Source: Durusdinium trenchii
Taxonomy: Eukaryota > Sar > Dinophyceae > Suessiales > Symbiodiniaceae
Assembly (NCBI GenBank): GCA_963970005.1
Contig: CAXAMN010006668.1
Coordinates: 1,372,940-1,436,939 of the forward strand
Direction of reading: 5' to 3'
DNA length: 64,000 bases
Shown: positions 23,092 through 33,900 of the stretch, piece by piece
How positions within the stretch are numbered: position 1 is the first letter of the stretch
Layout of the letters: every line of letters starts with the position of its first letter
Translations under genes and position numbers: made by a program
The notes under the pieces: model-generated
What the model saw: only the letters and a program-made list of their open reading frames with translations
What the model was told of the DNA's origin: nothing
Databases searched by the model: none

Positions 23092-23230
23092 GACCAGGTG
23101 ACCAACAACATCAATGCTATCCAGCTGCGCGGAGAAAGCTTGGATTCGCTCATGCAGAAGTCGCACGACTTATCCAGCACATCAAAGCACTTTTACAAGG
23201 CCGCCACGGCCTGCTCCACCCGGGGCATGC
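23092..23230 (+). CDS. R-SNARE exon (Ykt6/VAMP7-like SNARE motif)
   Basis: After TTCTTGAG the frame reads DQVTNNINAIQLRGESLD, then SLMQKSHDLSSTSKHFYK. This matches the R-SNARE core, with the zero-layer Arg in LRGE followed by LD.L..KS.DLS..SK.FYK, closest to Ykt6 and to VAMP7-type proteins. R-SNAREs pair with three Q-SNARE helices to drive membrane fusion. The N-terminal longin exons were not found, nor a membrane anchor or CaaX end, so the subfamily stays open. The 3' border is approximate. Confidence 0.65.
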
Positions 23231-23762
23231 GTGGCAGCCGCAGAGCCTTGGGAGGGGGGGGAATGAGTGGAGGAGTCTTGGAATCAAGAGAAGTGGGCGT
23301 GGGATGGTGTGGGTCTGTGAAAGGTCCCGCAGAAAGCTGCTGACTATTCGGAGTGAGGCATGTCTCATCTATTCACATTCAGTTGATAGCCTCCTGAGAA
23401 TGCCAAGCAACTCGAGACATATATATTATATACATTTGCGTGTGTGTGTTGTGTCAGGCGTCAGGTGGTGCATGATCCTGGGCAGAGATTAGATGCGGGT
23501 GTGCAAGGAATCCTGCACATACAGCAGGGGTGGTAATGTAAGTTTAGTAATGTGTAGTATAATATCAAGTCTTCAACAAGGTGTATATGTATATACATAT
23601 ATTTACATATGATGATATGATATATATATATATTTTTAAATATGGTACCCCTCCAAGACCTACCTTTTCCAAGATTTTGCTGGTATTTACAGGTTTGTTT
23701 TTTCATGTTTTTTTTTTTTTTTTTTTACATGCTGTTTTGTTCATAAGATTGAAAGATTTCTA

Positions 23763-24012
23763 GAGCCAAGTCTGACTACAAACCAAAGGGATTCTAAGAT
23801 TCTAATATTTCTAGAAACTTGTCTTAGAATCCCTCCAAAATCTTTGAACCTCCTTTGGGTTCTAAGATTTTGGAGGGATTCTAAGAACAGTTTCTATAAA
23901 TCTTCGAATCTTAGAATCCATTTCGACTCTAAGATTTTGGAGGGATTCTAAGAACAGTTTCTAGAACTTTTAGAATCTTAGAATCCCTTTGGTTTGTAGT
24001 CAGACTTGGCTC
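23763..24012. mobile_element. Foldback/MITE-like element with 43-bp perfect inverted ends
   Basis: The first 43 bases (23763-23805, starting gagccaagtctgactacaa) are repeated as a perfect inverted copy at 23970-24012. The interior is built of modules of ctaagattttggagggattc in both orientations, so nearly the whole 250 bp can fold back. No target-site duplication was identified and there is no coding capacity. Probably a non-autonomous DNA transposon or foldback repeat. Confidence 0.7.
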
Positions 24013-24231
24013 AGACTTGACACAGATTTGACATGCCACTATTTCAGAGCAATGTCAGCTTGGCACTGTGGCACAGCAGGACTAGGTAACAGCATTGGTT
24101 GGCGGACTGCAGGCCGATTGTCCGTGAATGCATGTGAGACGTCCTGTTGGTACGCCGTCCTGTCCGCAGTTACCGCTTTCTGCATCATGTCCATGCCAGT
24201 CTCCGGCAGTGTTGTGCTCAGCAGCAGCCAG

Positions 24232-24318
24232 GCTGTGGTGACATTGTCTTTAGCGGAACCCAGCCAAGCCAATGCTTCCGACCTCCAACGTCTTCTGAAC
24301 CGAGCTTTGGAAGGAGAT
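24232..24318 (+). CDS. Host exon, hypothetical
   Basis: An 87-nt block between CAGCCAG and GTACCG encodes exactly 29 codons: AVVTLSLAEPSQANASDL, then QRLLNRALEGD. The borders are canonical. Product unknown. Confidence 0.5.
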
Positions 24319-24396
24319 GTACCGGTCACGCCTGCTGCCTACCCCTTCTGAGAAAAACTTGTTGCCTCATTGTCTGCAACATTCAGAAGGGGTTAG

Positions 24397-24530
24397 GTTT
24401 GGCACCAGCGGGGCTTGTCGGATCTCGGTCTGCAACGGCCGAACGTCGCTTCCTCGAGATCTTGGCTCGACCGAAAAAAGTGAACCGGGCACCGAAGGCG
24501 AAAGCCAAGGCCCTGGCAGCTCCCGAACAA
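24397..24530 (+). CDS. Host exon, hypothetical, basic
   Basis: Between GGTTAG and GTTTCT. One frame reads LAPAGLVGSRSATAERRF, LEILARPKKVNRAPKAKA, then KALAAPEQ. Lys/Ala/Pro-rich. It may be upstream of the transposase-like exon at 25043 or part of an unrelated host gene. Confidence 0.42.
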
Positions 24531-25042
24531 GTTTCTTCATATGTGCTTGCAATTTGTATGCCCGTTGAATTTGTGAGTGTATGGTCAGAGAAACTTCTTG
24601 ACAGTTACCCCTCACATACACATCTTTCACGCACGCGCGCACACAACTCTCGCATTCGAGGTTCTTGCTTTGACAGACGTGGCGCCCGCATCGTCATCGT
24701 GAGAGAGTACGTCTGATGGCAGCAGCGATTCTTCGTCTGAGACATCTTCCGAGGAGGACTGCCCTGGTGTGCCCAGTCCTGTTGCACCCGGTGATGAGAG
24801 TCCGCTGGAGCGCGCTTGTGAGTGCCCAGGTCTGACGCGGGAGATGGCAGGTCTTGCGGAGATGAAGTGCTTTGCTTGTTCTCCCAGCGGCTCACAGGAG
24901 CTCCAGTGGACATGATGCCCCGGAAGCCGCCCCAAGAGAGACTGGAAAGCTTTCTTCACAGCCCACGAGGTTGAAAGAAAGGAGTGAAGGCAACTCGTAT
25001 GCGTGTGGAAGGTGTGTTGCATGACTGTGTCTTTCACTACAG

Positions 25043-25351
25043 GTGTTGCATAAACGCGTGAAGGTACGGGGTGTTTGGAAATGGCTCCATCCACGATACG
25101 TCAAGGTGGTAGAGCACAAGCTCCCTGGCCCCGACAAAAAGATTCGAGTCAAAGCCGGAACGCAAACAATTGATCGGTGCTGGCGCTTCTTGAAAGACCG
25201 CATCACCGTCAATCAAAATGCGAAGGCTGGCTCGCATCTTTTGAGAGCCAAATTGTGATCTGCCCAATATCAATATTGGCACAAGAATGAAGACATGTGG
25301 CTTGCCACTGGTTCTTTGCGCCAATGGGCGTTGCGCCGCTTGTCTGCCTAG
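25043..25351 (+). pseudogene. ISXO2-like (IS1595-type) transposase, C-terminal fragment
   Basis: After CTACAG the frame reads WLHPRYVKVVEHKLPGPD, then VKAGTQTIDRCWRFLKDR. It ends at a TGA (25256-25258) and continues in the same frame as SAQYQYWHKNEDMWLATG to a TAG. The GTQTIDRCWR.LK stretch matches the HT.TIE..W..LK end of the ISXO2-like DDE transposase domain, with Asp at the position of the usual Glu. Relatives I recall from Symbiodinium continue through SAQW.YWHKGE, so the TGA probably interrupts the domain. The upstream DDE exons were not located. The block may be a decayed DNA transposon or a host gene derived from one. Confidence 0.6.
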
Positions 25352-26051
25352 AGGTACAAAAATCCGCATTGACATTGACGTGTGCAGCAGTCTGAAACAT
25401 TCAAAAGCATGAACTAGCTAAAGTTAACAACCTACCTGCTATGTCAGCGCACCTTCAAACAAACAGGGAAAGCAAGTGTTGATCGCCTTGCCAGCTTTCT
25501 TGTCTCCCAAAGTCGTTTGCCTCTCATCAAGAAAGCTCCCTCCAAATATGGCCATATGGCCTTCGCACAATGTTCATCCGGCTTGCCAGCCCGATGGCCT
25601 CTCGAGGAGACAACTGCCCAAAATGTGTAGTCGATGTCCGCAATCATCGCCGCGGCCACCCGGCAGGACCTCACCAGGCAGGACCTCACCTGCTCGGCGA
25701 GTGTATGGCGAGGGGCCAGGTGCAGGTGCTGGAGGTGATCGAACACCTTCAGAGTTGATTCTGCCCTCCTGTTCAATCTTTCCTTCCAACATCCCTAGGG
25801 TAAGAATCATGCACAGGGGGTGACAGGACGAACAATACAGCCAGGAGAAACACTATATTGACATTATACTGCTATATGATACTGCTGGCCTTCCTGATGT
25901 TGACCTGCGAGCAGGCTTCCGAAACACTATGCAACGTCCCAAGAAACATGCCGTAGTTCCGGGCCCCCTTCTAAGGTGAAGAATAGTGTCTTATAGGGTC
26001 GTTGTTTTTATGACCCCCCCCCAAATCAACCAGCCAACATGTACTTTTGCC
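25352..26051. other. Stretch without a supported gene
   Basis: Open frames on both strands at 25440-25780 conflict, and neither can be preferred. A 15-bp tandem duplication (ggcaggacctcacc plus a/t) lies near 25665-25695. Confidence 0.3.
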
Positions 26052-26182
26052 AGTAGTAGTAGTAGCAGCAGTAGTAGTAGCACGTAGTAGTAGTAGTAGC
26101 AGTAGTAGTGGCAGTAGTAGTAGCAGTAGTAGTAGTAGCAGTAGTAGTAGTAGGAGTAGTAGTAGCTAGTAGTAGTAGTAGC

Positions 26183-26229
<47 letters not shown>

Positions 26230-26239
26230 NNNNNNNNNN

Positions 26240-26285
<46 letters not shown>
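26052..26285. repeat. AGT trinucleotide microsatellite with an assembly gap
   Basis: About 230 bases of (AGT)n with scattered AGC, interrupted by ten N at 26230-26239. True length is unknown. Confidence 0.95.
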
Positions 26286-26286
<1 letters not shown>

Positions 26287-28069
26287 TCAGCTAAGCCTCT
26301 GTAAAAGTTTTACTTCGAACCTCTACCACATCCTAGAGACAAAAGCTGCAGCCCCGTTGTTGTTTTTTGACACCCCCTCAAAAGATGTTGTTGTCTCTAC
26401 CCCACCTAGAAAGAACATCTGCAGCCCCGTTGTAAACAAGAAGCAGACCAACCAAGACTTGAGCACCGCAACGGCAAGAAGTCCAGCTACTAACATCTCT
26501 CCAAACCTTCAACCCTATCCCTAACAGCGTCCCTTCGAAATCCCTGACTTGCAACACGTGACAACTATGTTGGGCAGCTGGTTTTGTTTCTACCAACAAC
26601 AACAGCAGCAACGACAACAACAACGGCTCTCCCCCGCGGAAACTTTTGGAATATATATGTTTTTTTCTTTTGTGGTTTATTTTCCATGATTTTTGATTTT
26701 CTGATTTTCTTTCGAGGGCACCCCAAGGAGAATTTTGTTTTTATCCTTTTTGTTTACCTTGAAACTTTGCAGACTGCATTTTTTTGGAGACCTGTAGCCC
26801 CAGGTTTGGGATCTGATGTCAGGCCCAAGTCTTGGAAGTTTGCACTTAAAACCACCAGGCCTAGGCCCTATACTGTATCCACCTCTGATCTTTGATTTCC
26901 TTTCAACTTCCTTGTTCTTCTTGATTCCCTTTAAAACGCCTTTTGACCTTAAATGATTTCCGGTTAGCACCATGTTGGTTCCAGACGGCTTGCGCGTAAA
27001 CTCCTGTTGCGTTGGTTTGGTTCTTGTTGATATACTTTAAAGCCTTTTTGGTTTTTAATTGCTTTCCTTTTGATTTCCTTTTGATTCCAGTTGATTTCGT
27101 TTTGAAACCATTTTAATTCTGATTGTTTTCCTTGTGGTTTCACTTTGATTCCTTTTGAGCTCCTTTTGATTCCTCGGGGTTTTCGTTTAAATTAATTCAA
27201 GCACTTTTCGATTCAACGTGATATCATTTTAGATACCTTGTGATAACAGCTGTTTTCTTGCGAACTCTTTTTGACTTCCTTTGGGATTTGATTCCAGTTG
27301 ATTTTTAATTGCTATCCTTTTCTATGTCTGTTGGTTCCCTCTAAGTTCCTCTTAATTCTTGTTCAACTTAGCCTGCTTTTATTTCCATGACTTGTATTAA
27401 ACTTTTACTATATATTGATGTCAACTCCCTGATAAAATCTTTGCACTTGTTGCAAGGATCTATTACGCACAGTAGTGAATATGATAATCCACTATAACAA
27501 TATCTGTCCCTTTTTGCTTTTGACAATTGCGCCTCCTGGAGTGATGCCTACGCTTTTCCATGTTTAAACAATATTGCCCTTTCAAACATTGTTTGCTCTT
27601 GGTTTGGGAAGTATGATTCTATTATTGATAGTACTCCCTGCAATAATGTCTACGCTTTTGATTTTTTCATCATTTGATTTCAATGTTAAACTCTTTTTTA
27701 CTGTTAATTTCCTTTCAAATTCAATTTGCATTTGATTCCTAGTAGTTCCCTTGGAAACCCCTATTCCTTTTAAACCTTTTGTTTCCAACTAATTTTCGAC
27801 AAACATGTGCGTAAAGCTTTACGATGTTTTTATATAAACGTCTAAAGGCAACTTTTACATTACCACCCACACCCGCTCTCGATATATATATATATGTATA
27901 AGTATTTGCTTGTGTGACAAGCGGATAAGGTGACCATGGTGACCTCCCAGCACCCTGTTTGCAGTACCTATCGGCCATTGAAATTCGTTGATGTTTTCTC
28001 ACAGGGATTCCCATGATCCAAATCCGTTGAAATTCCGTAGAAGGACATTTTTGCCCCACTCAACCCCAG
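26286..28069. other. T-rich, low-complexity stretch
   Basis: From about 26650 to 27800 the + strand is strongly T-rich. A degenerate motif near ccttttgatt recurs many times between 26880 and 27350. No protein-like frame is seen on either strand. GC content is visibly lower than in the exon-bearing parts. Confidence 0.6.
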
Positions 28070-28270
28070 AAACGCCTGCCCCAAGGAGCTCCGCGTTCCT
28101 TCCGACCCTCCGTCAAGACTGGGTTGGCGCCCGCCGACGCGAGCGCGCGGTTTCTCGGTGGTGCTGACGATCGACTTGGTCACGGCTCATTCGAACCTTC
28201 CGTCGCGACGAACATCGCTGGGGCGGCCGAGCGCTTTCGTGGCTCGTCGCTCTTTTCTCGCGCGCAGGCG
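28070..28270 (+). CDS. Possible host exon, hypothetical
   Basis: A GC-rich island after CAACCCCAG. One frame reads ADDRLGHGSFEPSVATNI, then AGAAERFRGSSLFSRAQ. Another frame (VLTIDLVTAHSNLPSRR) is also open. Coding seems likely but the frame is uncertain. Confidence 0.35.
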
Positions 28271-28995
28271 CCATGCTGTTGCGGGCCCCATGCTGAGTGA
28301 AACACTAGAGGACCTCCAAGGACCGTTGCTTTTTCGCACTCCCCAAGCAGTGGGCTTGTGTTCAACTGTTCAACCATGTGGCCACCAATTGATTCATGGT
28401 TTCAGGGGGTTCGGTGGAGTTCTGGCCCGTGAACGACAACATTTTCCCTCTGAAACGGGTTTGGTGGAGTCTGACGGCACATACTTCAGGATTGCTGCTG
28501 TACTGTCAAAAGTCAACAGAATTACCATAAGTTCCAAAACATTCGAAGATATTCAATATGGATGAGCTGTTGGAAGGATTTTGCACAGATGTGTTAGGGT
28601 AAGTCCCAAATCATGGGGTGGCTGCCAGTCAGGGAGGGAGACCAAAGACTCAATTGACGACATCTCTTCATGTTTGGAGGGTGATTCTGGGTAGCCCGAA
28701 ATTCACTGTGCCAGGTACATTGGCCAGAAGGTATTTGGAAAGGTGTTGCGTATTGCAGGAAGAAAGTTGGGCCAACTAATAGAAGTGGTTCCTTAATCCA
28801 AAAGAACCAAAAGAACTGTATATCTTCATATCAGGATAGCTGCATAGCCCTACAGTATATGTACTGTATATGATCTTTAAACACAGGTTCTCATCCTTTG
28901 GTGGAACAACAACCCTGGTTCGCTCCATATGGTTCCATATGGTGAAAGACCGAGGCACCGACCAATCCCAAAGAGGTTGACCCAATCCTTTGCAG

Positions 28996-29066
28996 GTCGT
29001 CCCCACCGTGCCCGGCGGAACAGGCCCGGCTACGCCACTGAGGCACGATGTCCTCGTGTGTGTCGG
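28996..29066 (+). CDS. Host exon, hypothetical
   Basis: A 71-nt block with clean borders (CTTTGCAG before, GTGAGG after) reads VVPTVPGGTGPATPLRHD, then VLVCVG. Short but well bounded. Product unknown. Confidence 0.45.
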
Positions 29067-29561
29067 GTGAGGAGATGATCACACGAATTGAGGATGGTTC
29101 GCAAGTGGAAGAGACTCAGCTGATTTCGCACATGAAGCGTTTGAGGGTTTGTGGGGATTGACCGACTAGGGAGGCACAGGAGAGGTCGTTGGACATCCAT
29201 TGGGTCAATGAAATTGAATCATGTCAAACCAAGTTAAGCGGTTTGGAGGGTTTTGCAGGATGTGCAACGTCGCTAGGACCTAGGAGCAGTAGGGTTTAAC
29301 CTTTGCCCAAGCACCTACTGAATTGATAGTTGGATGGGTTTGCTGGAACACCCCACGTTCTGTTGGCTCAGGTAGCAGTGCCCTTGAACTCTGCTTTCTA
29401 GTGGGTTGAGAGTAGATGGCACAAATGTCCAAGTTTCGTGGTTTATATGGACCCATATGGACCCCCATCTTTTCAAGACCTCTTGGGGTGCCAGTCCTCT
29501 GAAACCAATGTATTTGCCCAGCTGGAGCTCTGTCTGTGCCGCGCCGGCAGACCGGACCTAG

Positions 29562-29687
29562 GCGCCGGTCGAGACCGGCCAACCGGTGCCAGTTGGGCCC
29601 GTCGGGGAGTCTGAGATGGTGTCCAAGAGCTCGCAGCGGGATTACAGTGGAGTGCCCAAAGAACTGGATTCTTGGCGACGAATTATG
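29562..29687 (+). CDS. Host exon, hypothetical
   Basis: A 126-nt block between ACCTAG and GTGAGG reads APVETGQPVPVGPVGESE, then MVSKSSQRDYSGVPKELD and SWRRIM. Clean borders and good composition. No family recognised. Confidence 0.55.
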
Positions 29688-30218
29688 GTGAGGACAAGTA
29701 TTATTTTTCTATATTTTTCTCTTAGATGGTGATGAAGTTGATAGACGGTAGACTGAGACTCTCTTGAAGATGGACATTCCTACTGGTGTCTGAAGCCAGC
29801 TTCATCAAGAAGGTAATCACATGTAATCACATTAAACAGTCCGCAATTACCAGCCTTCAACCGAGCCGTGGCGTAGAACTTGGAGTGGGAACCGCTGTTT
29901 CACTGTTTGAAGGACTTACTTCACCTTACTTTGAATTCTAGTTGCCAACATGTTAGGAATATATACAGAACACGTGTGACCTTGTATTGTGTATTATACG
30001 CATGGCATTCTGTACGCTTCCAAGGATTCCGAAGCTGTCCAATAGGTCTACATGGCAAGCCACCCCTCAGAGCCTGTCTATCCCGTTGAACCCCCAGATC
30101 TCACAAAAGGTGAAGCCTCTATCCCATCACCCCATCTGGATGTGATCCCTTACATAACCTTTTCCTTGAATCTTGGAATCAACGTCTGCCTTGCCGCCTG
30201 TGCGTCAGCATCGTACAG

Positions 30219-30443
30219 GCGGCACTGGATCACTGGTGTTTACCATGAACCCGACCCACTCCCGGCGTCACGGGCGGGTCCAGACGCCCGAGGATGCCCA
30301 GTTCGAGCGCTTCGGCAGCTCCTTGCGACCCACCATCATCACGCCCGGCAGCAGCTGGAGCAAACGCTCGCAGCCAGGGGTCCTGGGCGCGCGGAAGGCG
30401 GAGACCCTGAAGGCCGAGGAGCAAAAACGCGACGCCTGGCTTG
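30219..30443 (+). CDS. Host exon upstream of retroelement 1
   Basis: Between CGTACAG and GTGGTT. The frame reads NPTHSRRHGRVQTPEDAQ, FERFGSSLRPTIITPGSS, then ARKAETLKAEEQKRDAWL. It ends one base into a codon. Reading on into the exon at 39334 gives WLG-SNIFRPWRSERT, so retroelement 1 appears to lie inside the intron between them. Function unknown. Confidence 0.6.
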
Positions 30444-30666
30444 GTGGTTTGAACGGACATGCTCCAGGAGAGAGCAAGAACAACGATTCGGGGGCGGGTT
30501 TGGAGGAGCCCGGTCGTTGCGGCACGGGTCGTTGTGGATATTTTTGTTGGATGTTTTGGGAGAGGAGGAAGCTTGCGCCACTGCATGTTGCCTTCAACCT
30601 TCTCTTTTCTTTTCCAGGGTTGCGTGAGACTTTTGGGTTGCGAAGAAGTCCCGAGCTTTGGATGTG

Positions 30667-30713
30667 CAGGGAAGTCTACAAGAGCCATGTGCAGGGAAGT
30701 CCACAAGAGCCAC
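30667..30713. repeat. Short tandem duplication next to the insertion site
   Basis: gcagggaagtc(t/c)acaagagcca occurs twice in tandem, ending 16 bp before the target duplication of retroelement 1. Confidence 0.75.
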
Positions 30714-30728
30714 AAGAGCCATGCCTTT

Positions 30729-30733
30729 GTTTT
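30729..30733 (+). other. Target-site duplication of retroelement 1, left
   Basis: GTTTT directly before the 5' LTR. The same five bases follow the 3' LTR at 39301-39305. Confidence 0.9.
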
Positions 30734-30845
30734 TGTGAATCCCTGCATTTTCACTTGATGTGATCCTAGGTGTGACACACACCACTTAGCACCAACAAAC
30801 GCTGTTCATGGCTCAAGAAAAGCATCGTCCGTTTTTGGAAACTCA
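30734..30845 (+). repeat. 5' LTR of retroelement 1
   Basis: 112 bp, TGTGAATCC to GGAAACTCA, identical to 39189-39300. It contains TGGCTCAAG (30809-30817), which equals the last nine bases of the dinoflagellate spliced leader. Confidence 0.93.
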
Positions 30846-30865
30846 GGTTATGAGCCCAACGACCT
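30846..30865 (+). promoter_or_regulatory. Primer-binding site of retroelement 1 (half-tRNA iMet type)
   Basis: GGTTATGAGCCCAACGACC directly follows the LTR. Its reverse complement contains GGGCTCATAACC, the anticodon stem-loop of a Met tRNA with anticodon CAT. Drosophila copia is known to prime from a cut initiator-Met tRNA at an almost identical site. The match is seen; the priming mode is inferred from that family. Confidence 0.75.
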
Positions 30866-30913
30866 GTTTTTCCCTTTGAAGTCCACCCCTGTGGATCAGG
30901 GTCGTTGGCCGCC

Positions 30914-33900
30914 ATGAGCGACTTCGTGCGGCAGCGGCGGAGACGATCCTCCCGCGAAGGAGAGCGTCTCCATGATCCTGGAGATCGGGAGGGTCGGCTT
31001 CGAGTGGGGGCGGCGGATGAGCGCCTGCAAGCGCTGCTGGAGGAGCGAGAAGGCAGAGCGGCATCGGTGCCGGCGAGGACGGCAGCGGTTAGAAGGCTGG
31101 CTGCAGCTCCGGAACAGGGTGGGCAAGCGGCAACTACATCCTCGGTGAGAAGGCCGAGCAGAGAACCACAAGGTCGGGTGGCTCAGCCAAATGGGCCAGG
31201 ACAAGTCACGGCTGAGTCAGCACCGGGACTGCTGGACTCGGTCAGGCAGTCCTTAGATGTTTTGCAGCGAGCCTTTGGTGGAAATCCTCAAGGTCAAGGG
31301 CTACTTGCACCCCTACTTCAACACCACGATCTGGGACATCTAGCCGGTACCGGTCCTGGAGTTCATGCTGGGCATGGGAGTGTCTTTGGATCGCCGCAGT
31401 GTCCAATTCCACCCCGAGGAGGACCTTTGAGCTATGGCCCCACGATGGAATTGGGACCACAACCGAGGGTTCTGGAACCTTATCCCATGGCTACCCCTCC
31501 CCCAATGAGTGGGGTGAATGTCAACCCTTTTTGGAGCACACAAGCACGAGCTCATCCTAGTGAAAGTGGGGTGGTGCCTGAGGGGATGCTGCAAGGGGAA
31601 GTCAGAAGGTCGCCAAACTATGTTGATGTGGAGGCCATCAGGGAGAAGGTACTCAGGGAAGCCGAGAATCTCTTTGCAAAGGAGATCAAGAAGGCCACTG
31701 GTGGAGCAGAGTCATCATCCTTCGAGTCGGTGCCAAGTGCTGACCGAGAGCCTGGGCGGTCAACGGTCAGGGTGATGGGACCGGGCGGAGGAGGCAACGG
31801 GGGTGAATCGACTCGTGGCGATGGCCGAGGGTCTCAACCACATGGTCTTGAGCGTCCACCAGGGTTGCTGAAGGAGGGTGTGTGTGAGGGTCCGTTGAAC
31901 AGGTCTGAACCGCCTCAGGGGACCGTGAATGAAGTGTTTAGAAGCTTGGAGTTACCACCTCTACCATCTCCTGGCAGCGATGGTGCTTCGCTGGCTTTCG
32001 GCGATTGGCTGACGGTGGCAATGCCTCTTATGTCGAACCTGTCATCCTCTGCGAGGGGTTGGTGGCAAGCAAACGTCATGGAGGCGGAGGCGCTGTATGA
32101 GACTTGGCTGAAGCTGAAGCCGCTGGAGAGGCTAAGGCTTAAGGTTGATCGGCCTTTGCACCCCAGTTATGAACGAGTTGAGCACCGGGGAGTGACTATC
32201 CTATTGGGGGTTCTTCCCGATCAAGTTCGAAGGGATGTCATCGCCTCTAGAAAGGTGAGCTGCCTCGGAATTCTGTTTCGGCTGTACACCATTTTTCAAC
32301 CAGGGGGTTCAGCTGAGAGAACTGCGCTCCTCAAGAGCATCACCGAGCTGAAGGTGGGCAATGGGGTGGCAGACGTTTTGTCTGGAATTCGCCAATGGAG
32401 GCGATGGATCCAGCGTGCACAGGAGTTGGGCCTGACTACACCGGACCCTTTGGTGCTGGTGCAAGTGCTGAACAGGGTCACAGAAGCCCTGGGTCGACAT
32501 GGTGGCGCTCAGGTCTCATTCAGAATGGCAACAGCAAGGCAAGATCTTGCAGTGGATCAGTGTCCGACGATGGAATCCATCATGGAGTATGCAGAGTATG
32601 TGCAGGCGGAGGCTGAGGATCTGGCGCTGATGACTGGCTCTTCAAAGACGCCTGCAGCAGGTGCGAATGTGAACATGTCCACAGCTGGAGGGACAGCTCC
32701 AAAAGTGGCGGCATTCAACACCACGAGCTCCACAGAAGAGAAGCAAAAGGCCTCTTGCAAGTTCTGGGGGTCTGCTCAGGGCTGCAGGAGGGGGGATCAA
32801 TGCACCTATGGGCATTCGTGGGAAGGCATCAACAAGCAGAATCGGTGTTTTGTTTGCAGCGGTGAAGGGCACATGTCGCGAGAGTGTCCCACTCGACGTG
32901 AACGAGATCAAAAGGATTCAAAGAAGGTGGCAAAGGTGAAGAATCCTATGCCCACCAAGGAGTCGCCAGTAAGTGACCTGGAAGCTCCAGATAAGCCGAA
33001 GGAGGAGAACGCCACTACGACTTCTTCCCAACAGACTTCGGGGTCCTTGAAGAGCACGCAGGTGTCAAGGAGTCGGGAGGGGGAGAAGGTTGCAGGTGGT
33101 GGAGAAGCTTCGGCGGGGAGTGCAGAGTCGGCGACGGCATTGATAGCAGAAGCTACAAGTTTGCTCAAATCATTGAGAGCGCTCAAGGCTTGCAGGCTGA
33201 GGCAGATTTGCAGGATACAGCCTGATGCCGAGAGGGAGGGCGAAGTGGCCTTGTTGGATGGAGGTGCGACTCATCCACTGAGGATGGCGGAGGTCGGGGA
33301 GAAGGACCACCTTATTCCGGTTCAGGTGGAGCTTGCTCATGGGTCGACCACGCTGTTTCGAAAGGAGGGATGCAGCACATTGCTGTCTTTAGACGAGGTT
33401 GAGCCGATCATTCCATTGAGCTTGTTGGTACAACATGGCTTTCGGATTGACTGGTCGGCGAATGGATGCACAATCAACCATCCTCGGCAAGGGCCGATAC
33501 TATGTTGGCTCCGGGGGGGTTGTCCAGTGATGAAAAGGACTGCAGCTCTTGCGATGCTCAAGGAGTTTGAGGAGCTGGAAAGGGGGCACTACAGCATCAC
33601 GGCTGAGGATGCTCAGTGGTGGGAGGAGAACATCCCTGGGGTCCCGGGGGAGCTGTTGGAGTTCATGAAGGGCCAGTCATGGTGTCCGGCGGGAGATGAT
33701 CTTCCATGGAACCGGAGGCAGAGGAGAATGCATCAGACTTCAAAGGGAATCATTGTGCACCTGTTCTCCGGCACCAATGTGAAGAGGTGGAAGGACTCGC
33801 TGCCCTCTGGGTACACCTGGCTGTTCGTGGACCCGCTCCTTGGGTCGAGGTATGATCTCCACTCGCCTCAAGTGTGGGGATATTTGTGCTGGTTGGCCAA

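Noticed and set aside
23581-23763. Small frame with a membrane-like end
   Set aside because: The hydrophobic stretch comes from a poly-T run and the rest is TA microsatellite.
25444-25776. 110-codon - strand frame (ADIDYTFWAVVSSRG)
   Set aside because: It looks somewhat protein-like, but a + strand frame over the same bases is equally good. Neither has a family match or clear borders.
26052-26285. CRISPR-like array
   Set aside because: A plain trinucleotide microsatellite without spacers.
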